A stretch of DNA of 64,000 nucleotides from Liolophura sinensis (Eukaryota; Mollusca; Polyplacophora; Chitonida; Chitonidae), in contig NW_027017953.1 of NCBI RefSeq assembly GCF_032854445.1, positions 124,501-188,500 of the forward strand, read 5' to 3'. The translations under genes and the position numbers were made by a program. Positions 13,398 to 64,000 of the stretch are shown here, piece after piece. Below the pieces are notes generated by a model that was not told the DNA's origin, ran no database searches, and saw only the letters and a list, made by a program, of their open reading frames with translations. Within the stretch, counting starts at the first letter, position 1; every line of letters starts with the position of its first letter.

Positions 13398-13553
13398 GTT
13401 AAAGGAAATTACAGGTCATGAGTAATAAATAAATAATAGGTCAATTTATCCAGCTATACAAACGCAATGTGCACAGTTAAAGGAAATTACAGGTCATGAG
13501 TAATAAATAAATAATAGGTCAATTTATCCAGCTATACAAACGCAATGTGCACA
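13398..13553. repeat. 78-bp direct tandem duplication
   Basis: Two essentially identical copies (13,398-13,475 and 13,476-13,553) starting GTTAAAGGAAATTACAGGTC, located next to the SWIM-like exon of the nuclease ORF. They look recent because I see no differences. Confidence 0.92.
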
Positions 13554-13965
13554 GTGAACCTCAGCTGTTTCTTTTCTCAGGTAAACCCAGGGATGATGAG
13601 GTTTTTCTTCTATCTTTTGTGATGGGACTATCCTTGTTGTCAAGGCACAATAAAGGACACTCGTTTCTATATCATCGAACTCCACGTTCTGCACATGGCC
13701 ACTTACAACGAACCTGAAAAAGACTCTTACATTGTTAATGTAAGTTATGTTACTAGTTTTAGCCTGTGCCGAATTATTTATAACAGGTAGGACTCCACTC
13801 CCAACACTTTTCAACAGTTGATGCTACCATCCTCAGAAGTTCTAAGCCTACTGTCATGCATGTCAATATGTCGTTGACAACAAAATAGTTAATAGACCAT
13901 AACATTAACACCTAGGCCTGCTTACTAATATTACATCATAAAATTCAAATTTTAAATTACATTGC

Positions 13966-14399
13966 ACCATAATAAAATAGTACATACCTGTAAGCCACCA
14001 TAATAAAATAGTACATACCTGTAAGCCACCATAATAAAATAGTACATACCTGTAAGCCACCATAATAAAATAGTACATACCTGTAAGCCACTATAATAAA
14101 ATAGTACATACCTGTAAGCCACCATAATAAAATAGTACGTACCTGTAAGCCACCATAATAAAATAGTACATACCTGTAAGCCACCATAATAAAATAGTAC
14201 ATACCTGTAAGCCACCATAATAAAATAGTACATACCTGTAAGCCACCATAATAAAATAGTACATACCTGTAAGCCACCATAATAAAATAGTACATACCTG
14301 TAAGCCACCATAATAAAATAGTACATACCTGTAAGCCACCATAATAAAATAGTACATACCTGTAAGCCACTATAATAAAATAGTACATACCTGTAAGCC
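13966..14399 (-). repeat. 31-bp array made from the nuclease ORF splice donor
   Basis: Fourteen nearly identical 31-bp units. On the minus strand each contains GGCTTACAG|GTATGTAC, the same exon/donor junction that ends the SLKAYKSLGAY exon at 14,391. All three minus-strand frames are open because the unit has no stop in the phases used. The resulting ORFs (up to 143 codons) are artefacts. Confidence 0.92.
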
Positions 14400-14656
14400 C
14401 CGAGGGATTTATAAGCTTTCAGTGATTCCTGCGTATAAATTCCAGAAGACTATCAGGAAACAGTAAATGTCAGCAAATGACAAATCCCACCATCCTGTCA
14501 TCCCCTCTGTCCAACCACTTAGTTCGTATAGGTCGGGCAGGCCGTGATTCACGTTGTCGAGTTTATAGTCAAGTTTCGTTAAATATCTCGCTTTAGGGAC
14601 TAGTCCCAAAGCCCCGCAATATCAGGTAAATTCACCGATATGTCGTCTGCTGCCAT

Positions 14657-15691
14657 TTGACGGGCTGGTGACAAGTTTTCTTGCCCCTTGCGGAGATGTT
14701 TGTAAAAAGCGACCGCTGCTATAGAATGTTTGCGTAGCTGGGGCTGCACGTATGGGTCGGATGGCAGAGGTAGGGTCGACTATAACAGCCAAACAATTTT
14801 TTACATTTGGTTTTTGTTTATTTATCTATTTATTTTTTTTTATTTTTTTTTTTTTTGAAGAGGAATAAAACCCTTTTTTTAGGAAACCATTTTTTTTAAC
14901 ACACAAAGCTGTGTGTTAAAACCACGAAAATGGTTAACACGGTGGTGCAAATTGCGTGAATCTCAGAGAATTGTTCCAACCGTGGTGGAATACGGTGGCC
15001 CATAGCCTATAAGGCATGGATTTTTTTTTCTGTTGTATAGAAATATTCTGTTGTAACTCAGATTAAATTGCATGGCACTAATAAGCCACCGTAGATTACA
15101 CCAAATTTCAATTGTAGGCTTTTAGTCACTTTTTTATTTTTTTTAACACAGTCCTGGACCGCATTCAGTCCCAGTTGTAGATTTGAACTTTGGAACAAGC
15201 ATCTGAGCGGAGAGTGCCAGAGCAAGTCATGTGAGTGGTGGGGTGAAAGTTGGCGTGACAGCGAACAGATGCTGGAGGTGTGTATGATATGAGAAATTTT
15301 ACTTTATTTTTAAGTCACTGTGTGTGCCCACAGATGCTGGTATGAGCGAGGGATGAAGGCATACACCACACGCGCCAAGATTCAGAGCGTAAACCCAACA
15401 TAGCCCATGTACCAGCCTCCTACTTGTATATAAGCACTTGTTACAAATACATGTAGCGGGCCAGTGTATGGCCTATATAGGGTGTAGGAACTGGATTGGA
15501 GCGCGGATGCATACACGAAGACATGCAAAATAACAACAGTTTGAAGTTCGCATGTCACGCTTTTATGGCCGCACATCAGTTTCTAACGATAGGCTAGCCA
15601 CCTAGTTCAATTAAATTAAACGTTGAAGTCTATTTTAAACAATTTCTGATATTGAAGTGCCTCAACGTTTAATCATTGAATGCAAAGATCG
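14657..15691. other. Intergenic, T-rich tracts and a short hairpin
   Basis: Contains long T tracts (about 14,821-14,895) and a perfect 10-bp inverted repeat TTAACACACA/TGTGTGTTAA (14,896-14,905 and 14,910-14,919, loop AAGC). No gene was recognised. Part of it may be the transposon's 5' end. Confidence 0.5.
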
Positions 15692-16411
15692 ACTAGGTCC
15701 ATTCCGCAAGGCACTTTGCGGGGGGAAGTCGGCCCATAAATCCACCCTAAAACAGCAGCGCACAACAGTTTCTGTTCAGCGTTAAAGAGAAAATGATGCT
15801 TTTAATCACTCGTACACGTTTAAAACCATGTTAGACAAGTTATAAGCAGAAAATCTGATTAAGTGCTGACTTTTCCCCCCTTAAAATCGGGGTGTACTGG
15901 CGCGCAACGCATGGCGTGCATCCAAAATCCGGATTGCATTAGAGGCCAGGGGCAGAAAACATGGATATCGAAGCAGATGCGCATATGATAGCCGCAAGCC
16001 TTAACCGGAACATTTAGAATTAAGTTTTCTCGCACGACTGACTGGGCTATTTGGCCTTTCTATTCTGCACCCATTTTGACTGATGAAATCGTCGCCAAAA
16101 TTGGCATATTAAGACTGTTTTTGTGATCTTATCTTGTTAGGTTGATTTCCGTATCGTTTGGTGCGCGGTTCCGATATTTTTGGACACCCGACTCGCCATG
16201 ACAACATAAAGTTATTCTGACGAGCAAGACGGAAAAATATTTCGGTGGATTTCAACAACATTTAGGCTCGGAAATGGCTGTACGCTTGTAGCAGTAGTAG
16301 TAAAGGTCATATTCTCTTTCATACACACCAGAAATAGGCGTGTGTCCCCTTTTTAAAGTGGATTTATTGCCCTACTTCACTCCGCAAAATGCTTTGCGAA
16401 ATGGACCTAGT
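15692..16411. mobile_element. 720-bp terminal-inverted-repeat element (MITE-like)
   Basis: About 54 bp at the left (15,692-15,745, ACTAGGTCCATTCCGCAAGG...) is repeated in inverse orientation at the right (16,358-16,411), with roughly 80-85% match by eye. Each TIR holds a smaller palindrome of the CCGCAA/TTGCGG type. The interior has no recognisable ORF and I found no clear target duplication. A non-autonomous DNA element is the best reading. Confidence 0.7.
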
Positions 16412-16868
16412 GCATTTTAGGGGATCCAGCCTTTTTTCCTCACTGGCCCGTTTTCCCAAGAGCATATTCCCCATAGGCCCTTCTCCCCACTGGACCGTTT
16501 TCCCCAGAACATATTCCCCATAGGCCCTTTCCCCACTTTCCCCTTTTCTCCAGAAAAAATGGACATTTTCTTATTGGTAATTTTTTCTATTGATACTTGT
16601 GATCTTAATATTAAATTATTGTAAGGTGTATTTAAAAATTTGATCTGAATCATGAAAGTTTGTTTAACATTGTTGTTTGGAATGACAAAATGGGATTACG
16701 GATTAAGGATTAATTCCTTTCTTCAGTAAGTTCTCAGTGACATTCACGGGCTTACTCAATCCTGTCACCTTTAATCCTCTGTTGTATATGAATTGACCTT
16801 GTTATTGAGGATTGTCACTTGTGTCCTACTCAGTCAAGTGTACCATAACTGTCTTTGTTATCATGGAA

Positions 16869-17260
16869 GTCATAAAGACGAGTCGTCGAGGATTGAAGTT
16901 GCTGAACCAAGGCTTAATGTACATAAAGAAGAATGAGGTATCTGGACGTATACGCTGGGAATGTTTTTGGAGAAAAACCCGCCAACGACTTGGCCATGAC
17001 CTATGTTGATGTAACACAGGGCCACACTCATGAACCAGATGAATATGCTCTGGAAATTGTACAACTTCGGACAGCTATGAGAGGCAGAGCCCAAGTGAAA
17101 GACCAGCACAGATTATTGCTGATACTCCTTTAGAAGCGTCCAACCCAGATAGAGCTCGTATTAAAATGACACAAACACTGAAGCAAACAATCCAAAAACA
17201 GAAAAGAGGGACTCTTCCAAATGAGCCAAAGCTTTGAGAGATTTCTTTATACTGGCGTAA
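16869..17260 (+). pseudogene. FLYWCH-type zinc-finger fragment from a transposon
   Basis: One frame reads IKTSRRGLKLLNQGLMYI and GRIRWECFWRKTRQ. After a frameshift the next frame reads DVTQGHTHEPDEYALEIVQ. The order (S-rG-x-L-x-x-x-G-x-x-Y, then W-x-C, then H-x-H with DE-ALE) fits the FLYWCH finger found in many transposon-derived proteins. The second expected cysteine is lost around the frameshift, and no transposase core follows. Confidence 0.6.
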
Positions 17261-17433
17261 TGGACAGCGGCCACAAAAACGAGTTCAAAGAGCAATCAAA
17301 GACCTACAGGACAGACCGAAACAGATTTGTACAGCCAGGAGGGATAACACCAGAGGAATAACACTGCGAGCTGCTGACACACCATTAGATTTCCCTATTT
17401 TTGCTTTTTTAGTAAAGTTTGTATGCTGTGCTC

Positions 17434-17683
17434 TTTCATTGTATTACATAAGACCTACGTAACTTATTCATCAAAATAGCCTCACCATTGTTTTGCGTAT
17501 GTTAATAAAAGACTCATTGCATATAAACAAAATAGTTTTTACAACAATAACCATTTATTTTCATTGTATTACATAAGACCTACGTAACTTATTCATCAAA
17601 ATAGCCTCACCATTGTTTTGCGTATGTTAATAAAAGACTCATTGCATATAAACAAAATAGTTTTTACAACAATAACCATTTAT
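17434..17683. repeat. 125-bp direct tandem duplication
   Basis: Two near-identical copies containing ACATAAGACCTACGTAACTT and GTTAATAAAAGACTCATTGC lie inside the TIR element. Confidence 0.9.
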
Positions 17684-17690
17684 TTTATTG

Positions 17691-17728
17691 CAAATCACAT
17701 AGCAGTACATGTTTTTCTATGTGATTTG
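17691..17728. repeat. Perfect 12-bp hairpin
   Basis: CAAATCACATAG (17,691-17,702) and its complement CTATGTGATTTG (17,717-17,728) are separated by a 14-nt loop. They lie just inside the right TIR. Confidence 0.85.
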
Positions 17729-17832
17729 TATCTATAGGAGGGAAAAGGCCTCCTAGTTGGGAAAAGGGCCTATGCGGAATATGCCCTAGGGAAAAGGGCC
17801 TATGGGGAAAAGGGCCAGTGGGAAAAAGGCCT

Positions 17833-18674
17833 ACACTCAGATTTTTGAATTCAATGATTAGACACTGAGGCAGGTAAATAGAGGTGATCTAGTTCGTCCC
17901 CCTACCCCATGGCCTATAAATTATAGCTAACCTAGGTCAAGTTAGCTACTGGTTGGTGTATTGTGGCGGTAGTATAGTATAGTCTGTGAGTAGTTGACTT
18001 TGACCTAGGTTAGCCATATAGGCCTAAGTGTGATGAAATATTCACAGTTGTGCAGTGGTGTCATAGCTGCTCTGAGTCAGTCATTAGCACACTTTTAGGT
18101 CGCGTGCCTAGGTTGCGTGCTGGAGGTGAAAACGAAGCGAATTTAACCCAAGTGGGACAGGCACTGAAGACGATTTTAGCATACAATAAAAATGTAGCTT
18201 TTAGGTAAGAAATTCTTTCAGGAAAAGTAATCAGAATGTATTTAGTCTTCAGATATGGTAGTTTCAATGTACTGTAGTAGGTATTCTGTAAACTTTAGGA
18301 ATCTTCAAAAATCAGAATTCTGCCCATTTAGCTCCACGTTAGTTATGACTTCCTGCTTGTTGCGAGGCATTGGAATAAGTGGACGTACGGCGGGTGTTAC
18401 GAACCAACTGGTTTCTGAAACTTTTCGAAGCTTCCATCATGGGTGAATGGGGTACATCCATGAGTGAGCGCCAGCCAAGGACAATAAAGTGAACATAAGT
18501 CATCTATTGCTAAGAATGGGAAGGTAGATGAACATACAATACCGGTGCTAGTTTGGCAGCATCCTCTTGAATGAAATTATTTAAATCACTGACCTGGTAT
18601 ATTTAATTTATGTCAATGACAAGATCAAACCAATATCCAAGCATTTTAGCGTCTTCGTTTTGTAGTTCCGGTTA
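17833..18674. other. Intergenic with one orphan copy of the 65-bp unit
   Basis: No gene seen. Around 18,524-18,556 the sequence GGTAGATGAACATACAATAC matches the 65-bp array unit found at 21,155-22,150, 2.6 kb away. Confidence 0.55.
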
Positions 18675-20645
18675 GTATATATACAGTAGATGCAACCATG
18701 TCGGTTAGGGTTAGTATAGATACAGTAGGTCCAACCATGTCGGTTAGGGTTAGTATAGATACAGTAGATCCAACCATGTCGGTTAGGGTTAGTATAGATA
18801 CAGTAGATCCAACCATGTCGGTTAGGGTCAGTATAGATACAGTAGGTCCAACCATGTTGGTTAGGGTTAGTATAGATACAGTAGGTCCAACCATGTCGGT
18901 TAGGGCTAGTATAGATACAGTAGGTCCAACCATGTCAGTTAGGGTTAGTATAGATACAGTAAGTCCAGTCATGTCGGTTAGGGTTAGTATAGATACAGTA
19001 GGTCCAACCATGTCGGTTAGGGCTAGTATAGATACAGTAGGTCCAACCATGTCGGTTAGGGTTAGTATAGATACAGTAAGTCCAGTCATGTCGGTTAGGG
19101 TTAGTATAGATACAGTAGATGTGGCTTAGGGTTAGTATAGATACAGTAGGTCCAACCATATCGGTTAGGGTTAGTATAGATACAGTAGATCCAACCATGT
19201 CTGTTAGGGTTAGTATAGATACAGTAGGTCCAACCATGTCGCTTAGGGTTAGTATAGATACAGTAGGTCCAACCATGTCGCTTAGGGTTAGTATAGATAC
19301 AGTAGATCTGACCATGTGGCTTAGGGTTAGTATAGATACAGTAGATCCAACCATGTCGGTTAGGGTTAGTATAGATACAGTAGGTCCAACCATGTCGGTT
19401 AGGGTTAGTATAGATACAGTAGGTCCAACCATGTTGGTTAGGGTTAGTATAGATACAGTAGATCCAACCATGTCGTTTAGGGTTAGTATATATACAGTAG
19501 ATCTGACCATGTAGCTTAGGGTTAGTATAGATACAGTAGGTCCAACCATGTTGGTTAGGGTTAGTATAGATACAGTAGGTCCAACCATGTCGGTTAGGGT
19601 TAGTATAGATACAGTAGGTCCAACCATGTCGGTTAGGGCTAGTATAGATACAGTAGATCCAACCATGTCGCTTAGGGTTAGTATAGATACAGTAGGTCCA
19701 ACCATGTCACTTAGGGTTAGTATAGATACAGTAGATCTGACCATGTGGCTTAGGGTTAGTATAGATACAGTAGGTCCAACCATGTCAGTTAGGGTTAGTA
19801 TAGATACAGTAGATCCAACCATGTCGGTTAGGGTTAGTATAGATACAGTAGGTCCACCCATGTCGGTTAGGGTTAGTATAGATACAGTAGGTCCAACCAT
19901 GTCGGTTAGGGTTAGTATAGATACAGTAGATCCAACCATGTCTTTTAGGGTTAGTATAGATACAGTAGATCTGACCATGTGGCTTAGGGTTAGTATAGAT
20001 ACAGTAGGTCCAACCATGTTGGTTAGGGTTAGTATAGATACAGTAGGTCCAACCATGTTGGTTAGGGCTAGTATAGATACAGTAGATCCAACCATGTCGG
20101 TTAGGGTCAGTATAGATACAGTAGGTCCAACCATGTCGGTTAGGGTTAGTATAGATACAGTAGATCCAACCATGTTGGTTAGGGTTAGTATAGATACAGT
20201 AGGTCCAACCATGTCGGTTAGGGTTAGTATAGATACAGTAGGTCCAACCATGTCGGTTAGGGTTAGTATATATACAGTAGATCTGACCATGTCGGTTAGG
20301 GCTAGTATAGATACAGTAGGTCCAACCATGTCAGTTAGGGTTAGTATAGATACAGTAGGTCCAACCATGTCGGTTAGGGCTAGTATAGATACAGTAGATC
20401 CAACCATGTTGGTTAGGGTCAGTATAGATACAGTAGGTCCAACCATGTCGGTTAGGGTTAGTATAGATACAGTAGGTCCAACCATGTCGGTTAGGGTTAG
20501 TATAGATACAGTAGGTCCAACCATGTCGGTTAGGGTTAGTATAGATACAGTAGATCCAACCATGTCGGTTAGGGTTAGTATAGATACAGTAGGTCCAACC
20601 ATGTCGGTTAGGGTTAGTATAGATACAGTAGATCCAACCATGTCA
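18675..20645. repeat. 39-bp array containing telomere-like TTAGGGTTAG
   Basis: About 50 units of 39 bp containing GTTAGGGTTAGTATAGATAC and CAGTAGGTCCAACCATGTCG. The unit length is a multiple of three and has no stop in one frame per strand, so ORFs of up to 376 codons (+) and 568 codons (-) arise (MSVRVSIDTVGPT repeated on +). I regard them as non-coding: open on both strands, no splice context and no known family. Confidence 0.95.
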
Positions 20646-21154
20646 GGGGAACGAAAGCATTGTTTCTATGAGACATAATCACGCAATCTCCTGTGACGTC
20701 ATGTGAGTGCTCAAGGGTCACCCAACACAGGAGAAGACTAACTTTGCACGCGGAACTCACTGAAGGACACTGATCTTCACAAATGACTGAGTTTGTAAAG
20801 TTGTACTTCTGACAGTTCTGAGTCGCTAGTATCGACAAGTTATCATGTTCGTGATATGTTCTCCAAAATTGTCCAAGTCAGTTATGCACGAAATGTATAC
20901 TTTTTCCCCACTAGAGAGTGTATTTATAGTCTGTGTTGTTGGGTGAGCAGAATATGTATGTGCCATATGTAAGCCACCTACTTGTTTGTAGCTCGACTTC
21001 AGCTGATGACATATCTCACGGAACCCTCAAGTTACTTGACTGCGAGAAAGTGCTTGTCAGTCCTGCTGAGTTCTGCCAGGTTTGAGTGTGGCTCTGTACT
21101 GCTTGGTACATTAGTCCATCCTCAGATCAGTTGAACCACACACATTCTTTCTCT
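20646..21154. other. Spacer between arrays, nothing recognised
   Basis: Single-copy-looking sequence between the 39-bp and 65-bp arrays. No conserved exon. Confidence 0.5.
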
Positions 21155-22150
21155 ATGGGAGGGTAGATGAATGTGCAATACAGGTACTGTTGTTAACTTG
21201 TCCTAGGCTAGCCGTCAGTAGGGAAGGGTAGATGAACGGTACAATACAGGTACTGTTGATAACTTGTCTTAGGCTGGCCAGGAGTATGGAAGGGTAGATG
21301 AACGTACAATACAGGTGCTGTTGCTAACTTGTTCTAGGCTAGCCATCAGTAGGGAAGGGTAGATGAACGGTACAATACAGGTACTGTTGATAACTTGTCT
21401 TAGGCTGGCCAGGAGTATGGAAGGGTAGATGAACGTACAATACAGGTGCTGTTGCTAACTTGTTCTAGGCTAGCCGTCAGTAGGGAAGGGTAGATGAACG
21501 GTACAATACAGGTACTGTTGATAACTTGTCCTAGGCTGGCCAGGAGTATGGAAGGGTGGATGAACGTACAATACAGGTACTGTTGTTAACTTGTCCTAGT
21601 CTGGCCAGCAGTATGCAAGGGTAGGTGAACGTACAATACTGATGCCCTTGTCATCTTGTCCTAGTCTGGCCAGCAGTATGCAAGGGTAGATAAACGTACA
21701 ATACTGATGCTCTTGTCATCTTGTCCTAGTCTGGCCAGCAGTATGCAAGGGTAGATAAACGTACAATACTGATGCTCTTGTCATCTTGTCCTAGTCTGGC
21801 CAGCAGTATGCAAGGGTAGATAAACGTACAATACTGATGCTCTTGTCATCTTGTCCTAGTCTGGCCAGCAGTATGGAAGGGTGGATGAACGTACAATACT
21901 GATGCTCTTGTCATCTTGTCCTAGTCTGGCCAGCAGTATGGAAGGGTGGATGAACGTACAATACTGATGCTCTTGTCATCTTGTCCTAGTCTGGCCAGGA
22001 GTATGGAAGGGTAGATGAACGTACAATACTGATGCTCTTGTCATCTTGTCCTAGTCTGGCCAGGAGTATGGAAGGGTAGATGAACGTACAATACTGATGC
22101 TCTTGTCATCTTGTCCTAGCCTGGCCAGCAGTATGGGAGGGTGGATGAAT
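21155..22150. repeat. 65-bp minisatellite array
   Basis: About 15 units containing GGGTAGATGAACGTACAATA and TTGTCCTAGTCTGGCCAG. The 3' units are nearly identical with an exact 65-bp period. The 5' units are a distinct variant (ACTGTTGATAACTTGTCTTA) that alternates in pairs. Confidence 0.93.
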
Positions 22151-22531
22151 GGGTATACACTGTACATCAAAGACATTTGGAGCTGTTTCCCTCCGTAACA
22201 GTTGTAACAGCATTGCTTCGTGAGAGTTACCCTACTTGACAACTGATTATTGATTCAAGTGGCATAGACAAGTACTGTGAAATGCTTTCTAATATGTCTT
22301 CACAAATTAACAAATCAAGAGAAAAGAGAAGATTAACAAATTGTCTGTGAACCAGACAGTTAAATGGCAACAGCTTAGTATACACAAACATCTAACTGAT
22401 ATCAGTAACCATTGTCTCTGTTCTGTAGGTGCTTTCATGAAAGACCTTCCTGTGATGTTACCGTGGCAACAAGTTTGTGAAAGGCAGTTTGAATGTGGAT
22501 CAAAACCTGAGCATTACTGGTGGTTGTAAGG
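22151..22531 (+). other. 5' flank / possible 5'UTR of the AADAT-like gene
   Basis: A pyrimidine-rich tract ending TGTCTCTGTTCTGTAG (AG at 22,427-22,428) could be the acceptor of a 5'UTR exon running into the ATG at 22,532. If so, the coding start sits in a second transcribed exon. No TATA box or CpG-rich promoter is evident. Confidence 0.4.
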
Positions 22532-63233
<40,702 letters not shown>

Positions 63234-63261
63234 GTGGGTGACTCAAACAAGCTGAGGACCA

Positions 63262-63530
63262 TTCTGAGTGGCCGAGAGCTAAGTGGCTGTAAGCTTTGTG
63301 AGACTGTGACTGTGGAGTGGCTGAGATCTTGAAGTGACTGAGAGCTGGAGTCGCTGAGAGATGGAATAGCTGAGAGTTCGATGTGGATGAGGACATGGAG
63401 TGACTCAGACCTTTCAGTTGTTGAACCTTGGGGTGACTAAGAGCTTTGAGTAACTGAGAGCTTAAGTAGTTGACAGCTTGGAATGGCTAAGACATTGAGT
63501 GGCTAAGAGCTTGAACTGTGGCTATAAGCT
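63262..63530. repeat. Degenerate ~20-bp repeats in intron 9
   Basis: Loose tandem copies of GAGTGGCTGAGAGCTTGAAG type with many substitutions and indels. Confidence 0.6.
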
Positions 63531-63532
63531 TG

Positions 63533-64000
63533 AAGGCCACCATACCTGACAAAGCCTCCACCCACAATACTGACCACCATACCTGACAAAGCCTCCACCC
63601 ATAATACTGACCACCATACCTGACGAAGCCTCCACCCATAATACTGACCACCACACCTGACAAAGTCTCCACCCACAATACTGACCTCCATACCTGACAA
63701 AGTCTCCACCCACAATACTGACCACTATACCTGACAAAGCCTCCACCCACAATACTGACCACCAGACCTGACAAAGCCTCCACTCATAATACTGACCACC
63801 AGACCTGACAAAGTCTCCACCCATAATACTGACCACCATACCTGACAAAGCCTCCACCCACAATACTGACCACCAGACCTGACAAAGTCTCCACCCATAA
63901 TACTGACCACCATACCTGACAAAGCCTCCACCCATAATACTGACCACCATACCTGACAAAGCCTCCACGTACAATACTGACCACCATACCTGACAAAGCC
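63533..64000. repeat. 37-bp minisatellite, runs off the window
   Basis: About 12.6 units of CCACCATACCTGACAAAGCC plus TCCACCCATAATACTGA. On the minus strand each unit has TTTGTCAG|GTATGG, a donor-like junction. Three minus frames are open (up to 150 codons), which is an artefact. Confidence 0.93.

Larger units (their letters stand above)
9415..14656. mobile_element. Decayed two-gene DNA transposon, ISL2EU (IS4EU) type
   Basis: Two convergent broken ORFs are seen. On + there is a THAP zinc finger followed by a helix-turn-helix and a DDE_Tnp_4 transposase core. On - there is an ORF with a SWIM-like zinc finger, a YqaJ exonuclease core and a C-terminal PHD-like finger. A transposase plus YqaJ nuclease is, to my knowledge, the hallmark of ISL2EU elements within the IS5-like (PIF/Harbinger-related) eukaryotic transposons. 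Both ORFs contain stops and frameshifts, so the element is dead. Outer boundaries and terminal inverted repeats were not resolved. The coordinates given run from start codon to start codon. Confidence 0.72.
11786..14656 (-). pseudogene. YqaJ-type nuclease ORF of the transposon (SWIM, YqaJ, PHD), broken
   Basis: Read right to left, it starts at 14,656 (MAADDISVNLPDIAG). It continues as LPDLYELSGWTEG, WWDLSFADIYCFLI and SLKAYKSLGAY (to 14,391), where TTACAG meets a GTATGT donor. An acceptor CTTTTTCAG at 13,714 resumes with FVVSGHVQNVEF, then IVPSQKIEEKPHHPWVYL and CAHCVCIAG, a SWIM-type cysteine cluster (13,524-13,713). At about 12,240-12,060 the YqaJ core is visible as VLETKCPYKYKDAQISDAL, with the E-x-K of the active site, and HKYFTQIRLQMYI. 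The C-terminus (11,801-11,860) carries YCLCSEPEHGSMIHCENYN, a PHD-like finger. Frame changes and stops separate these blocks, so it is not functional. Confidence 0.78.
16428..17832 (+). mobile_element. 1.4-kb TIR element with FLYWCH-like relic
   Basis: About 100 bp of C-rich sequence at 16,428-16,555 (ACTGGCCCGTTTTCCC, CATATTCCCCATAGGCCC) reappears inverted at 17,735-17,832. The motif is also repeated within each end. The interior carries a coding relic (next entry), a 125-bp tandem duplication and a hairpin. The combination of long TIRs and FLYWCH-type coding points to a Mutator-like or similar cut-and-paste element, but no catalytic domain is present. Confidence 0.65.

Noticed and set aside
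18935-20641. 568-codon minus-strand ORF and the 376-codon plus-strand ORF (19,548-20,678) as repeat proteins
   Set aside because: Both follow from a stop-free 39-bp unit. Both strands are open over the same array, and there is no splice, promoter or family support.

Overview
This is eukaryotic (metazoan) genomic DNA, not bacterial. It has GT-AG spliced exons, tRNA-derived SINEs, decayed DNA transposons and a very large amount of tandem (minisatellite) repeat. A SINE ending in an (ACTC)n tail and a second SINE family ending in TAAATAAATAAA are types I associate with molluscs and other lophotrochozoans, so a mollusc is my best guess (inference, not proof).

The only conserved host gene I can support lies on the + strand from 22,532 to beyond 63,233: an AADAT-like aminotransferase (kynurenine/alpha-aminoadipate aminotransferase, PLP fold type I). 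I can place nine exons with consistent phases (67, 100, 69, 139, 75, 276, 83, 97 and 127 nt; 344 codons plus 1 nt). They cover the N-terminus, the NPTG motif, the DDPY motif and the catalytic-lysine motif SFSK. The C-terminal ~80 residues lie outside the window.

Layout: 1-8,470 is intergenic with 40-, ~50- and 25-bp minisatellites, the last split by a SINE with a 15-bp target duplication. 9,415-14,656 is a decayed two-gene DNA transposon of ISL2EU type: a THAP + DDE_Tnp_4 transposase on + and a SWIM/YqaJ/PHD nuclease ORF on -. 15,692-16,411 and 16,428-17,832 are two terminal-inverted-repeat elements, the second with a FLYWCH-like relic. 18,675-22,150 holds a 39-bp array containing telomere-like TTAGGGTTAG and a 65-bp array. 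22,532 to the end is the AADAT-like gene, most of it array.

The striking feature is that several intronic arrays are made from the gene's own exon/intron junctions. The intron 3 array is exon 3 plus its donor. The intron 4 array is most of exon 4 plus its donor. The array before exon 7 is the exon 7 acceptor plus exon start. The ~6.2-kb array before exon 8 is about 47 copies of nearly the whole exon 8 with its acceptor. Intron 7 also contains a 2,427-bp duplication carrying the end of exon 7 and its donor. Independently, the splice donor of the decayed transposon nuclease ORF has been turned into a 31-bp array. In every case the conserved exon sits at one end of its array. Most long ORFs here are artefacts of arrays.
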